The notes: generated from the sequence alone by a model not told the origin. Positions 20,937 through 32,492 are shown, counted from the stretch's first letter. The stretch: 64,000 bases of DNA from Yponomeuta sedellus (GCA_934045075.1 OW203747.1:13607894-13671893), one strand, 5' to 3'. Program-made: numbers and translations.

Positions 20937-21010
20937 GTACCTTGCAACTTCTTCATAATCTATGTGTGTGTATATATACATACATAGATTATGAAGAAGT
21001 TGCAAGGTAC
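20937..21010. repeat. Perfect 28-bp inverted repeat around an AT microsatellite
   Basis: Arms 20937-20964 and 20983-21010 are exact complements (gtaccttgcaacttcttcat...) with 'tgtgtgtatatatacata' between them. Just downstream, 21036-21068 also folds (agatctttt/aaaagatct). Confidence 0.9.
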
Positions 21011-21320
21011 TAGAAATAATCACGGTGTGGCCTGGTAATTTAGATCTTTTTTTTAAAAGATCTAAATTACGGATCAGAGACGAATACACCGTATTGTTGA
21101 CTCAGTTGTCCCTATATTGTCACAGCATACAGTCCGTCTTATCTCTTGCGTTTACCAATCTTTATTGCACGGGCCATAGAGGTCAATTTCCTTCACCAAT
21201 CTCTCTTTACGTGGTTATTTAGGTGTTTGCCCGTATTAATCCTTGTTTCCTTTTGAGGTCAAATTCCTTTGCCTTGTGTTAAGCCGTGTCGTGACGAAAC
21301 ATGGTCGCCTGAGCTCGTTC

Positions 21321-21482
21321 GTTATCAACCCTTGTATGTCCCCATTGCTGGGGCACGGGTCTCTTCCTGCATCGCAGGAAGGTTAGGCCATACTCCACCA
21401 CGGGGGTCAAGTCCTGGTTGGTGGAGGATTGTAAGAAGTGGTGTACTGTCAGAAGTTATCAAGCCGCCCATAAGGCCTCGGA
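21321..21482 (-). repeat. F5-A element, tail part
   Basis: 'gttatcaacccttgtatgtc' to 'caagccgcccataaggcctc', with a short internal deletion (gtaagaagtggtgtactgtc). Its right two-thirds is included in the 1.56-kb duplication. Confidence 0.85.
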
Positions 21483-22940
21483 ATACTTCTTTTATGTCGC
21501 CAGCTTATACCACTTGCCCATCGCTTAAGCGCCTTAAGGCTTGCCCCACTTCCCTTATCTATAAGTATGTGTGTTCGACGCTTTGTCTTTGAAAATATAC
21601 ACAGACCTTTGGGTATTTCCACCTATCTGGATTTGGAGGTATTTTTTCACTTTGGGCTGGAAATAACTGAACTTCGAATTCAACGAAAAAAACGATATTA
21701 ACTAAAATTAATCTGTAAATGAGTTATTAGTTCATTTATCCGAGGCTTGTGAATAATAAATGTAAAAATAAAGATATTAAAAAAAATTATAATAAAAGTA
21801 GTCAAATAGTTTATATTTTTATTTTATATTTTAAGCAAATACCAAGCAATGAACAATTAACGCCAAAATTTTATCACAGCTTTGTAACAGTGTCGTCTTA
21901 TGAACCACTAGAAAATTCATAAAACTGAACATTTTGGCACGTTAGAAGAAATCGGAAGTTATTAATTTGCTAAAAAATCAAGAAGTAGAGGAACGATATC
22001 TAAATTTTTTTATAAAAAATGTTTTACTTATTATTTTTATACGTACCTACTTATCAAGTTTACACTTATTTCTATTTAAGGTAATAAAAATAAAGTACTG
22101 AAAAAAATGGTACTCTTTGGTGCAAAGATATATTTATCTACAAAAGCTTAAAAAATATCTCCATACTAAGCAATTTTTTTTAAATGGGTTTACTTCTGTT
22201 TTTTTTATAATTTTTGGAATTATAACTTCGACTGGCTAGTACCCAATCAAACCATCAAATGAATGTAATAAACATTTAATTTTAGCCAGGAAAACTTACT
22301 GGCTGCAAAAGCCTTTTCGAAAGGAAAGAAGAACACCAAAAAATAAAAAGTTTGACAGGTGTTTAGGCGCCAAGCCCGCATTCTCTTTTTAAAAACCAAA
22401 CATTTGCCTCGGGATTCTAAGCACGTCCAGCCAGTTACGCAACCAATTGTCACTGAGACCTACTGCCCTGCCTCGTAGTTTGAAGCTGAGGATCAAGTTA
22501 AGGTAGTCAACTGAATGATATGACCAGATTACTTTGGGCCTCGCTACGATTACTTTGTACAGTAGATTTCGGGTCATGTTACAAGAGTGAGTGTTGAGTT
22601 AATAAGTACGCGTTTGGAATGGAAGCACAAGTTTCTTTGTCCCATAGATAAATGAGGCGATACAAGCGTAGTTGAAAGATGCGGGAACGGTAAACGTTGG
22701 TGGTTAAAAAATATGAGGTCGCTCTTTTGTTACCAAATTCTCAGAGATACATGCAGGACCGAAGCCTTGGACGAACTATTGAATTTACCTACCTTTTACT
22801 AACATAACCTCACGCCTGCATCTCAGAGGGGTAGGCAGAGACCAGGGAGTGCCACTTTCCACGACCCTGAAAGGTCACCTTCGCTTCATCAACGTTCATT
22901 AGTCAGCGTACGTGTTCACGCTGGTTTCGGGTCCTTAGTC
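21388..22940. repeat. Tandem duplication, copy 1 (1,553 bp)
   Basis: Every position I compared reappears 1,563 bp later without change. The unit starts inside the F5-A copy (GGCCATACTCC) and ends inside the NVDEAK LINE remnant (GGTTTCGGGTCCTTAGTC). Between the two, 21600-22800 is AT-rich, with short minus-strand open frames (e.g. 22247-22453 and 22389-22577) that I cannot assign. Nine bases (22941-22949, ATACTCCAG) separate the copies. Confidence 0.95.
22800..22940 (-). pseudogene. NVDEAK-family LINE remnant, cut by the duplication edge
   Basis: 'cctcacgcctgcatctcaga' to 'gtttcgggtccttagtc'. Truncated exactly at the duplication junction; the full version follows at 24363. Confidence 0.65.
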
Positions 22941-22949
22941 ATACTCCAG

Positions 22950-24503
22950 GCCATACTCCACCACGGGGGTCAAGTCCTGGTTGGTGGAGGATTGTAAGAA
23001 GTGGTGTACTGTCAGAAGTTATCAAGCCGCCCATAAGGCCTCGGAATACTTCTTTTATGTCGCCAGCTTATACCACTTGCCCATCGCTTAAGCGCCTTAA
23101 GGCTTGCCCCACTTCCCTTATCTATAAGTATGTGTGTTCGACGCTTTGTCTTTGAAAATATACACAGACCTTTGGGTATTTCCACCTATCTGGATTTGGA
23201 GGTATTTTTTCACTTTGGGCTGGAAATAACTGAACTTCGAATTCAACGAAAAAAACGATATTAACTAAAATTAATCTGTAAATGAGTTATTAGTTCATTT
23301 ATCCGAGGCTTGTGAATAATAAATGTAAAAATAAAGATATTAAAAAAAATTATAATAAAAGTAGTCAAATAGTTTATATTTTTATTTTATATTTTAAGCA
23401 AATACCAAGCAATGAACAATTAACGCCAAAATTTTATCACAGCTTTGTAACAGTGTCGTCTTATGAACCACTAGAAAATTCATAAAACTGAACATTTTGG
23501 CACGTTAGAAGAAATCGGAAGTTATTAATTTGCTAAAAAATCAAGAAGTAGAGGAACGATATCTAAATTTTTTTATAAAAAATGTTTTACTTATTATTTT
23601 TATACGTACCTACTTATCAAGTTTACACTTATTTCTATTTAAGGTAATAAAAATAAAGTACTGAAAAAAATGGTACTCTTTGGTGCAAAGATATATTTAT
23701 CTACAAAAGCTTAAAAAATATCTCCATACTAAGCAATTTTTTTTAAATGGGTTTACTTCTGTTTTTTTTATAATTTTTGGAATTATAACTTCGACTGGCT
23801 AGTACCCAATCAAACCATCAAATGAATGTAATAAACATTTAATTTTAGCCAGGAAAACTTACTGGCTGCAAAAGCCTTTTCGAAAGGAAAGAAGAACACC
23901 AAAAAATAAAAAGTTTGACAGGTGTTTAGGCGCCAAGCCCGCATTCTCTTTTTAAAAACCAAACATTTGCCTCGGGATTCTAAGCACGTCCAGCCAGTTA
24001 CGCAACCAATTGTCACTGAGACCTACTGCCCTGCCTCGTAGTTTGAAGCTGAGGATCAAGTTAAGGTAGTCAACTGAATGATATGACCAGATTACTTTGG
24101 GCCTCGCTACGATTACTTTGTACAGTAGATTTCGGGTCATGTTACAAGAGTGAGTGTTGAGTTAATAAGTACGCGTTTGGAATGGAAGCACAAGTTTCTT
24201 TGTCCCATAGATAAATGAGGCGATACAAGCGTAGTTGAAAGATGCGGGAACGGTAAACGTTGGTGGTTAAAAAATATGAGGTCGCTCTTTTGTTACCAAA
24301 TTCTCAGAGATACATGCAGGACCGAAGCCTTGGACGAACTATTGAATTTACCTACCTTTTACTAACATAACCTCACGCCTGCATCTCAGAGGGGTAGGCA
24401 GAGACCAGGGAGTGCCACTTTCCACGACCCTGAAAGGTCACCTTCGCTTCATCAACGTTCATTAGTCAGCGTACGTGTTCACGCTGGTTTCGGGTCCTTA
24501 GTC
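22950..24503. repeat. Tandem duplication, copy 2
   Basis: Copy of 21388-22940, offset +1,563, apparently identical. It continues without a break into unduplicated LINE-remnant sequence at 24504, so copy 2 is the one with original right-hand context; copy 1 has the original left-hand context. Confidence 0.95.
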
Positions 24504-24672
24504 CTTTGCAAATAAATCCTCTCTTCAGTCGTATGTCCGCCCGGAACGTCCCTTACCGGCCCTTTCACCCACATTCGCTGTATATATCTTTGTTTCGTCC
24601 ATCTTCTTCCATCAGCTCCACCTGACAAAACCGTCATATTCCTTTCCCAATTCTTTCTAAGTCTATTCAACA
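24363..24672 (-). pseudogene. NVDEAK-family LINE remnant
   Basis: The minus frame includes RMWVKGPVRDVPGGHTTEER upstream of the conserved NVDEAK block, i.e. a more N-terminal part than the 7325 copy keeps in good order. Interrupted by frame changes. Confidence 0.65.
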
Positions 24673-24682
24673 TAACACGTCA

Positions 24683-24837
24683 TAATATTCCAATCACTTG
24701 TCTTGTTCTCAAACTAGGATATGCTGTGATATGGTATCTAGAGAAGCTTTTGGTTGGAAAACACCCGAAGGCCGTTTCCGAAAATCAATGACGGCCCCAG
24801 TGGGCATCGAACACATATCCTCTGGCTTGGTAAGCAC
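24683..24837 (-). repeat. tRNA-derived SINE S3
   Basis: 'ggccccagtgggcatcgaac' (B box on the minus strand, mutated) with the tail 'cacttgtcttgttctcaaac'. The head is truncated at 24837, where F5-B begins. Confidence 0.6.
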
Positions 24838-25004
24838 ATCATCATCAACCCATTATGTCCCCACCGAGGGGCACGGGTCTCTTCCCTGAGGAAGTTATAG
24901 GCCATACTCCACCACGGGGGCCGGGTTGGTGGAGGTTTCCAAGACTAGTGGCTGGTCTTACTGTCAGAAGTTTTCAAGACGCCCTAAGGCCTCTTGGCTT
25001 ATGC
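24838..25004 (-). repeat. F5-B element, tail part
   Basis: 'cattatgtccccaccgaggg' to 'ccctaaggcctcttggctta'. It shows the subfamily-B words ccgaggggcac and ccctgaggaag. Confidence 0.85.
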
Positions 25005-25518
25005 TAAACATTCTTACGTCAATTAGTGTCTTATGATTTATCTACCTAAGATTGAGTTTATTTAATATCTTTAATTTGCAATAACTTTCACTTTAATACA
25101 TACATTCGTCTCTCTCTGTATCCCGCATTTTATCACTCTTTGAAAATAAAACCTATTCCGAGCAGTAATTATAGATTGAAAGGTACAAAAACAACCATTA
25201 TACTAAAAAAATACTACTAAATTCCACATTTTTGTAAAGTCAACCTCTGTCCTGAGGTCAAATTACGAACGTACTATCGAGTACACTAACAAAAGTCTCT
25301 TTGCCCACGAAATTGGCTCTTAAGCTGTAGGTAATAAGAGTTGTTATAGACAGTCCTGCAATGTACTGTTGTAAAATCTGTGTGTTTTTGTGTGGTTACG
25401 TGTGCGTAACTCAACACTGTGTCATTATTGTCTCTACAAAACTGTTGTTGCTATGCCCAAGTGACTCGTGTCTACTAATGTTTGTTATAAACTTGTCTGG
25501 CCCTCCTGTAGCCTAGTA
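25005..25518. other. Unannotated AT-rich stretch
   Basis: No gene or repeat recognised. Confidence 0.5.
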
Positions 25519-25652
25519 ACGATATCAACCCTTGTGTGCCCCACTGCTGGGGCACGGGTCTCTTTCTATATTGCACGAAGGTTAGGCCATACTCCACCAC
25601 GGGGGCCAAGTCCGTTGGTGGAGGATTGTTAGACAGTGGCGGGCCTAGTATA
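25519..25652 (-). repeat. F5-A element, distal fragment
   Basis: 'gatatcaacccttgtgtgcc' to 'gacagtggcgggccta'. It stops abruptly where a tRNA-like block (25670-25745) begins. Confidence 0.8.
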
Positions 25653-25669
25653 TTCCTAACTTAATTCCG

Positions 25670-25745
25670 GATTAACTTGCAGTGGGTAGAACAATGTTCT
25701 CGGAAGCAAGGGACCTAGGTTTGGTTCCCAGCGCAGGCTTGTACC
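25670..25745 (+). repeat. Degenerate tRNA-like block
   Basis: 'gcagtgggtagaacaatg' and 'ggtttggttcccagcgcagg' resemble A and B boxes. It is decayed and of a different family from S1-S3. Confidence 0.45.
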
Positions 25746-25918
25746 AGTGACTTTATTAATATTATTAAAAAATGTTATTGCATAAAAATTTTGCACATAG
25801 GCGAGCTTAATGTGACTTAGCATTATCTACCAGCTAACCTAAGTTTGGGAGACAAGATTAGCAGGTAGTGCAATATTAAACAATATCAAATTTACTAATT
25901 GCATCTAGATTATATATG

Positions 25919-26066
25919 AAACTAGCTGACCCAGCGAGCTTCGTACTGCCTAACAGTAGAGTACTTAATTTTTTTTATCTTTCTCTCCGTAAGAACCTCC
26001 TCGTACTTCAAGGAATATTCTAAAAAGAGAAGTAGCGGAATCGGTTCAGCTGCTCTCGAGATTTGC
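25919..26066 (-). repeat. Helitron-like element, nearly complete
   Basis: Reverse of the 27637 copy: AACTAGCTGACCCAGCGAGC at the start, 'gctgctctcgagatttgcg' at the end. The last ~35 bp of the 5' end are missing because an F5-A copy abuts at 26067. Confidence 0.7.
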
Positions 26067-26308
26067 GACCATCCCGTAACTACCGCTAGTGTCAGTTTTT
26101 CCGACCGCTTCCGTGCTTCGCAAGGCACGTTAAGCCGTTGGTGCCGGCTGTCATGTAATGGCAGTCGTTAAGCCATGTCAGAGGCCTTATGGGCGGCTCG
26201 ATAACTTCTGACAGTAAGGCCCGCCGCTGTCTTACAACCCTCCACCAACCCGGACTTGGCCCCCGTGGTGGAGTATGACCTAGCCTTCCTGCGATACAGC
26301 TAGAGGGG
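26067..26308 (+). repeat. F5-A element without the first part of the head
   Basis: 'ccatcccgtaactaccgct' to 'cttcctgcgatacagctaga'. The sense strand is +. The 5S-like ICR itself is lost at the junction with the Helitron-like end. Confidence 0.85.
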
Positions 26309-26790
26309 GAATATTATATAACATAACAATATATAAATATGAAATACAATAAATACATACATTTATATTTTATTTATTTTGATTTCTAATGTATGTTCAT
26401 TTGTGAAGTTATAGTAGCAATACCACTCGCTAAGAGTGAAGAAAAACATTGTGATCAAACCTGACTGTCTAAGGTGTTCACCTCATACTTCAGCTCTTGA
26501 AATTGTCAATCCGCCGTGGGCACGCTTGGTAATTATGCCCATACTTTGTCTCCGAGGGAAGGCCTGTGCCCTGCAGACGTGTATAGACTAGATAAAAAAT
26601 GTAGTGTTAGTGGAGAATCGCGAACGAGATGTTAGATAAAGAAGTGCATTTGTGATCGGCTACAAAGTTACGAAACTGACACTGATGTGAACTTTGCAGG
26701 TCATATTTCAGCATGAATAGCAGATGACAGTTGGCAAAACGTCCACCTTTACTTGTGTGCACTTCTCTTTTGTGGACATGACATTTTTTT
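26309..26790. other. Unannotated stretch
   Basis: AT-rich at first, then mixed. No gene or repeat family recognised. Confidence 0.45.
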
Positions 26791-26951
26791 TTTAAACCTA
26801 TTTAGAGGCTAAAAATTCCCGCCATGCCGGGATTTGAACCCGCGACCTCTGGCTATCCGTGCCAGCGCTCTTTCCAACTGAGCTAATGGGCGACTCACCG
26901 GCATCGGTGATATTTCGAACCTCTTTACAATATTCTCTGTATCACGTACAG
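26791..26951 (-). repeat. tRNA-derived SINE S1
   Basis: Full-length short form (head to AGGTTTAAA) with an intact A box; the B box reads GGTTCAAATCC. It belongs to the 'TTAGCTCAG' lineage. Confidence 0.9.
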
Positions 26952-27267
26952 TGCTCGTGTTAACCTTAAAAAGTTAACTGAACGTAAGAAGTTAATTGAT
27001 CTACGCACTGTTCTTGCGTAAACCACGTCGAAAATCGTAATAAATAATAGCACGAATATTTTCACGAGTGAGTTTCCTTTTTTCAGCGATATGACATTTT
27101 AAACCCAACAAAAACAAAACACTACCGTATATAAGATACAATTTTAGCGGTCAGTATTAAAAAAAAGAACGAATTTGACCATGGTGGTCAGACATTGCGT
27201 TTAAAATTATTGGAATCCCAGATTCCGCATACATAAGTAGCAGCCTATGTACAGTTGCACTATAATC

Positions 27268-27620
27268 GATATCCACCCTTTATGATTCCCCACTGTTGGG
27301 GCACGGGTCTCTTTCTGAATGGTTGGACGGTTAGGCCATACTCCACCACGGGGGCCAAGTCCGGGTTGGTGGAGGATTGTAAGACAGTGGCGGGCCTTAC
27401 TGTCAGAAGTTATCAAGCCGTCCATAAGGCCTCTGATATGGCTTAACGACTGCTATTATATGACAGCCAGCACCAACGGCTTAAGGTAGGTACCTTGCGA
27501 ACCACGGAAGCGCTCGGAAAAACTACCACTAGCGGTAGTTACGGGATGGTCACCCATCTAGCACTTGACCGCGCCTGTTGTTGGATTGATTCCAATCATT
27601 CGGTACCATTAGGCTACGAA
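27268..27620 (-). repeat. F5-A element, full length
   Basis: Runs from 'ccactgttggggcacgggtc' (distal end) to the 5S-like head ('gggatggtcacccatc', 'ccaatcattcggtaccatta') at 27535-27620. One of three copies here (with 52503 and 57502) that hold head and tail together, at about 350-370 bp. Confidence 0.9.
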
Positions 27621-27636
27621 AGTTTCTGTGTAATTT

Positions 27637-27825
27637 TCTATAATATAAAAATTAATCGCTGAATGTGTTGATAAGCGCAAATCTCGAGAGCAGTTGTACC
27701 GATTTCGCTAATTCTTTTTTTAGAATATTCCTTGAAGTACTAGGATGGTTTTTACGGATATAAAAATTAAAAAAATGAAAGAATCGACTGTTAGGCGGTA
27801 CGAAGTTTGCTAGGTCACCTAGTTA
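27637..27825 (+). mobile_element. Helitron-like non-autonomous element, complete (~188 bp)
   Basis: 5' end TCTATAATATAAAAATTAAT, middle 'gagagcagttgtaccgattt', 3' end 'aggcggtacgaagtttgc' and 'ggtcacctag' before T. TC...CTAG ends without inverted repeats or target duplication are what Helitrons show. There is no coding capacity. Confidence 0.65.
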
Positions 27826-28395
27826 TGAATAAAATGCTTTGGTTTGTTATTCTAAACACCTAACGTACCCGTAGCTCGAGCAAAGAGAATCGCACCACAA
27901 AATTTATCGTCAGCCATCTTACCGGTGCATCAAATTATCTAGTCCCATCAGTACAGAACACCGAAATAGCTTTCCCTTGCAGATAAAACATCTTGGGCAG
28001 GGGTTCTCAAACTGCGAGAAAGTATCTGTTACTGCTTCTTGACAAGGGATAGGAAGCAGTAACTTACCTAACAAGGGATAGAGAAGTGGGTATCTTTGTA
28101 AATATTTGTAGCAGATATTTAAAAGCAAATTGTAAAACCAAGAGTCTGTCAACAAACTGATATATAGTTTGGCAGAAACGACTTGTGTATCTTCAAGGTA
28201 AAACAGAATAATCTCATATTATTTTGTCTATAATAGGAATTAAAGCTTGTGGTGTGCGTGGTCATACATCTAAGCGGCTTCTTCAAAAACTTGTTAAAAC
28301 TTAGGGCGTGAATTTTTAACAAGTCTTTACATCACTTAGGTACGCTGGGGGAAGGAGGAACAAAGATATTTTATTTTGTTGATTTTTCCCTTATT
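27826..28395. other. Unannotated stretch
   Basis: No gene recognised. 'ggatagaagcagtaactta' and 'gttactgcttc' (28023-28060) make a short imperfect foldback. Confidence 0.4.
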
Positions 28396-28555
28396 TAAAA
28401 ACCTATTTAGAGGCTAAAAATTTCACCCATGCCGGGATTCCAACCCGCATCCTCTAGCTATCCGTACAAGCGCTCTAGCAATTGAGCCAATGGGCGACTC
28501 ACCGGCATCAGTGAAATTTCGAACCTCTTTACACTATTCTCTGTTTTACGTACAG
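28396..28555 (-). repeat. tRNA-derived SINE S1
   Basis: Short full-length form. The B box is mutated (GGTTGGAATCC) and the A box reads TTGGCTCAATTGC, so it is probably transcriptionally dead. Confidence 0.88.
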
Positions 28556-29142
28556 AATTTTACCTTATGTTTTGAACACGTTGCGTCCTATACAAAAATG
28601 TTTTGTTTTTTTATTAATATTTACCAAGTAAAAGCTCATGATGTTCTGAACAATTTAAGTTTTATAAACAATCATCAAATCCCCATTCGTATTCAGAAGA
28701 GTGGGAATCATCGATTTTTTTATATATGAAAGTCTCGGTTATAACCGTTAAATTTAAGCGAAACATTCTAAAGTTAGCCTCTCTCCTACATACCTTCTAC
28801 ACTCCTGGACACATCTATCGGCCCACCTTAGATTTTGTTTCGATGGCCCCTGCCTAAATATGATCGCTAGATTGAACAAAAACTATCGATGCCGTTTTAA
28901 ACCTGATACATTTAAAGACTATTGAATAAAATTATGAATGTGCCTGGTTCAAAACTGCATAAAAACTTTTTGCTCGACCTAATATATTTTTTTATCTAGG
29001 ACTAAACGAAACTGTAAATGCAAGGTGGGCCAATATATGTGTCCAGAAGTGTATTTGCGTCGTTGGTGTGGGAACAGTCCAGGCCTTTGTATTGGGTAAT
29101 TTGGTCCATCATCAGACCTATCATCATCACTTTGGTTCTTAA
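28556..29142. other. Unannotated stretch
   Basis: AT-rich. 'ctcctggacacatctatcgg' (28801-28820) and 'cgataggtgtccag'-like wording at 29033-29050 ('tatatgtgtccagaagtg') face each other and may be ends of a ~250-bp MITE. Weak. Confidence 0.3.
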
Positions 29143-29440
29143 GGGTCAGTTTCTCAATTGAGAATTTCGCAAGTCAATAGTTAACTGTAGGCTCTCTCGT
29201 CGAAACGAGCGTCTGAATTCAGAAACCAGTTCTACGGGCCAGTGTTTGAATTGAGGATTTCGCTAAGTAAATACTTAAGTTACGTTCTGTCACGCTCGTT
29301 TCGAAGACCTTATGGCCAGTTTCTGATATGAGAATTTCACAAAGTAAATACTTTCTGTCACCCTCTTTGCTGAGAAATTCGACGAGACAACACTACAGTT
29401 TATTATTTTCTTAGCGAAATTATCGATTCAGAAACTGGTT
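29143..29440. repeat. Cluster of palindromic TTA-type MITE copies
   Basis: Three partial copies follow one another: from 29147 ('gggtcagtttctcaattgag'), from 29235 ('gggccagtgtttgaattgag') and from 29313 ('ggccagtttctgatatgaga'). Only the last has both arms. Nested or serial insertion into the same family. Confidence 0.7.
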
Positions 29441-29887
29441 TGGGAAACACAGTTTGGGAACACCTGAAAACAGCTACCGCGTTTCGTAACCTAACCTCCT
29501 CTAACCTCGGAGACAAAAAGGAGCTCTCACCGAGCAAATAGAGGTACAGTCAACACTTCTTTTCGTGCCATAATGACACCTATGACTTGCGACATAAGAG
29601 CTACAACGCCTGTGTAGAACACACATAGTTAAAAGTTATTGTGATTCAAATAAATTTAAATAATCATTGTGAAGTTGCCGTGAGGATGGACTGAACGCTT
29701 CGTGTGATGTAATCTTGAGTTTTGTTCCTTTGTCTACTGAAATAGACGTGGGGTATAGATTTTGAGGTCTAAGGAGCCATTTGTTATCCTACGTGGCGTG
29801 CTCCCGAGACATTTCATATTTTACTAGCTGACTCGGTAAACGTTTTTAGTATGGTGGCACCTCAACCACACTTTCATAATCATCCTT

Positions 29888-30165
29888 CTTCTTCTTCAGG
29901 CTATACTCGTATTAGTCCACTGCTGGACATAGCCCTCCCCTAATGAGCGCTACAGCGCAAGTTTGTGCCATCATTGGGAGGTAATGCCCATAATCCCCAC
30001 GCTGGGCATGCGGGTTGGGGATCGCAGTTTGGTGGAATTGTACTGCAGGGAGCGCTGCTGCCCACCCCCCCGGTTTGTGTTTCTTAGACGCCTTTTACGA
30101 CACCCGCGGGAAGAATTTGGGTTGGTGCTATTGTCTAGGCCGACACCACACAGCATTGGTGGTTA
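29888..30165 (-). pseudogene. LINE 3' end (PAVD type)
   Basis: Starts with TTCTTCTTC and 'agtccactgctggacatagc', then 'ggggatcgcagtttggtg' and 'cgccttttacgacacccg'. The sense strand is minus and ends in a GAAGAA tail. The last codons match the end of the 2278 remnant. Confidence 0.65.
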
Positions 30166-30354
30166 TGGCTCTACGTGGTGGTAACTAGCGCCAGCAATGG
30201 AACAAAATCATGGCTCCTTTTACAACGCGTCTTTGAAAAAGCGAACATCATTATGTCGTATTAAACATAGTAGCTTTTAGAACCTACTGACAAGAAACAA
30301 GAATAACGTTAAAAAAGTTTTGCGTCCTAAATTCTAAAGTGATGTGTTGACAAG

Positions 30355-30560
30355 GATTCCTCTTCCTCAAAATGAGGAATTTCCTCATATTTTTGATGTT
30401 CCTCATCCTGTTCCTGTTCCTCAAAATTGATTTTAAAAAAATCTCTTCCCTCATATTTTAAAAGGAATTATTTAGGTTTTGTTGAAACGAAATGTGTGAG
30501 GGAGAGAGAGAGAAGTCTCCTGCATCCTCATCCTCTTCCTCATAAGAAGTTCCTCCACAA
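30355..30560. repeat. Low-complexity 'ttcctcat' pyrimidine-rich region
   Basis: Irregular TTCCTCAT/CCTCATCC words with a GAGAGA run near 30500. No coding signal. Confidence 0.6.
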
Positions 30561-30636
30561 CCCTAGGCCAGACACACGAACAGCACGTTCGTTCACGAGC
30601 TTAACGCAGGGGTCAGCCATCATTAGTCTCCACCAT

Positions 30637-30850
30637 TTTGGAGGGAGACAGATGACCCGGCCACCGCGTCACCATTCGAATGACCTTTAGCAAACCTGCA
30701 GATTAAGTTCTTGTCAGTTATAGAATGTATGATATATTTTCTAATCTCTAATCTATATTTTTCAATCACGTCGTCTGTACACATTTTTGAGGGAGACAGA
30801 TGACCCGGCCACCGCGCTCCATACGAATGACCTTTAGCAAACCTGCAGCT
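30637..30850. repeat. Direct repeat pair, ~65 bp, 147 bp apart
   Basis: 'gagggagacagatgacccgg' plus 'aatgacctttagcaaacctg' occur at 30637-30700 and again at 30784-30849. The spacer has no recognised content. The region 30560-30620 resembles the end of family E ('cgttcacgagcttaacgc'). Confidence 0.8.
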
Positions 30851-30859
30851 ACGTTCTTT

Positions 30860-31239
30860 CATAGAAACATTGTTATTTTTTTTTATTTATGAAAGAGTTA
30901 TTAGTTTGAGCAAATGCATCATGTTTTTCGCCTGCGGTCGAGCAAAAACGACGGTTCTCTTGCAACATTTCGCCGAGGGCGGTCCGCCTGTGTGGTATTC
31001 ACACCCTAATGCCAATTAGCTCACTTGTGTATGCCATTTCTGCCTCTTCTCTTGCAGTAACATGTGCCAGTGGTACCGTGAATATTAGGTGATATATCAT
31101 AATGTTGTTAAGAAAAAAAAAACCCTTTTAACCGGTAGAGGTAGTATTTTTTTGTGTTTACATGTCCATTTTTCTCCAAAAAGATCTATTTCAATTTGAA
31201 ATAGACTCCTACCTTAACATATAACTTTCATAATATGAC
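30860..31239. other. Unannotated stretch
   Basis: No gene recognised. Confidence 0.45.
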
Positions 31240-31312
31240 ATGATCTCACGCCTGTATCCCAGAGGGATAGGCAGACATCAGAGACAACCACTTAAGAACC
31301 TGGCAGATTGCA
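31240..31312 (-). pseudogene. NVDEAK-family LINE 3' fragment
   Basis: 'tctcacgcctgtatcccaga' and 'accacttaagaacctggcag'. The last ~70 bp only. Confidence 0.5.
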
Positions 31313-31318
31313 GATTTG

Positions 31319-31555
31319 ATATCAACTCTCGTACGTCCCCACTGCTGGGGCACGTGTCTTTTCCTGCATCGCAGGAAGGATAGATCATACACCACCACGG
31401 GGGCCAATTCCGGACTGGTGGATGATTGTAAGACAGAGGCGGGCCTTACTGTCAGAAGTTATCAAGCCGCCCATAAGGTCTGACACGGCTTAACGGCTGC
31501 CATTAAATGACAGCCGGCACCAACGGCCTAACGTGCCTTGTGAAGCACGGAAGTC
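31319..31555 (-). repeat. F5-A element without 5S-like head
   Basis: 'tatcaactctcgtacgtccc' to 'ccttgtgaagcacggaag'. It is broken exactly before the 5S-like part. Confidence 0.85.
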
Positions 31556-31817
31556 AAGAATAATGGAACCAAAAATGCTCATAAGTCACAATCAAGTTTC
31601 TCTAAAGAGCAGATTACTCGTAATGGACGAGATTTGTCTACATGGCAGTTCGGACCATTCAGTTAAAGGTGTCATACGCGCTTGCTGTTAGAGAAAGGAT
31701 TACAGCATTTGGAAATTTGTACGTTGATTTTTAGAGTTCCGTGTGGCAAAAAAGGGATTACGTTGCAATAAAACAATAATAAAACATAGTTCGACTGAAT
31801 GAAATAATAAAATAATA

Positions 31818-31930
31818 ATTTCCACACAACACAATCATTTATCCTGGTTCTAAACTAGGATAAATAACATGTCCTAAGGGAACCAGGCAAGGACATCACA
31901 AGCATGCAAATACACCCAGACATCTAAAAC
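31818..31930 (-). repeat. S3 SINE tail fragment
   Basis: 'gttctaaactaggataa' and 'gaaccaggcaaggacatcac', as in 14600-14690. No tRNA-like head. Confidence 0.5.
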
Positions 31931-31931
31931 T

Positions 31932-32150
31932 AACGCTATTGGCATTTTTCTGAGCGGTTCCGTGCTTCGCAAGGCACGTTAAGCAGATGGCAATCGTTAA
32001 GCCAAGTCAGAGGTCTGACGGTGGCTTGAAAACTTCCAGCCTCTAGTCTTGCAAGCCTCCACCAATCCGGACTTGGCCCCCGTTGTAGAGGGTGGTCTAT
32101 ACCTTCCTCAGGGAAAAGACCCTTGCCCCTCGGTGGGGACATTATGGGTG
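31932..32150 (+). repeat. F5-B element without 5S-like head
   Basis: 'cgctattggcatttttctga' to 'ccctcggtggggacattatg'. Most of the 'ctgacagtaag' block is deleted. Confidence 0.8.
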
Positions 32151-32229
32151 ATGATCACGATTGTAATAAGGCAAACTGAGCTATGTCAATCCGCAAAGTG
32201 AATTATCTTTGCTGAAATAAATAATTTAG

Positions 32230-32492
32230 TAGTTTTAAATGTAGTCAAGGAAGAAGACGGGGTTTTTTAAATTCAACCCTTAAGGGGGTGAAAAGGGTTG
32301 CTAAAATTTGTATGGGAGGTATAAAAAATGTTGTCTAATTTACATGAAACTTAAAATAAATACTCTTCAACTCAATTGGTTAACACGTGATTCGCCGTTT
32401 TTTTATTTAATTTAACTCTTAAGGGAGTGAACGGGGTTGCAAAATTTTGTAGCTACTCACGCGGACGGAGTCGCGGGCATAAGCTAGTAAAA
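32230..32492 (-). repeat. Lepidopteran-type repeat, minus copy
   Basis: The minus strand starts ACTAGCTTATGCCCGCGACT and continues 'gcaaccccgttcactccct'. The two 'aacccttaagggggtg' / 'aactcttaagggagtg' blocks show an internal duplication. Confidence 0.6.

Noticed and set aside
22247..22577. Two minus-strand ORFs duplicated at 23810-24140
   Set aside because: The duplication copies them passively. They are short, overlap each other in different frames and match no family I know.
29888..30165. Independent conserved gene, because the sequence recurs at 46570 and 51452
   Set aside because: The copies end in different trinucleotide tails and share the last codons of a LINE ORF2, so they are retrotransposon 3' ends.
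30355..30560. Coding region in the TTCCTCAT-rich segment
   Set aside because: Low-complexity sequence with no sustained frame.
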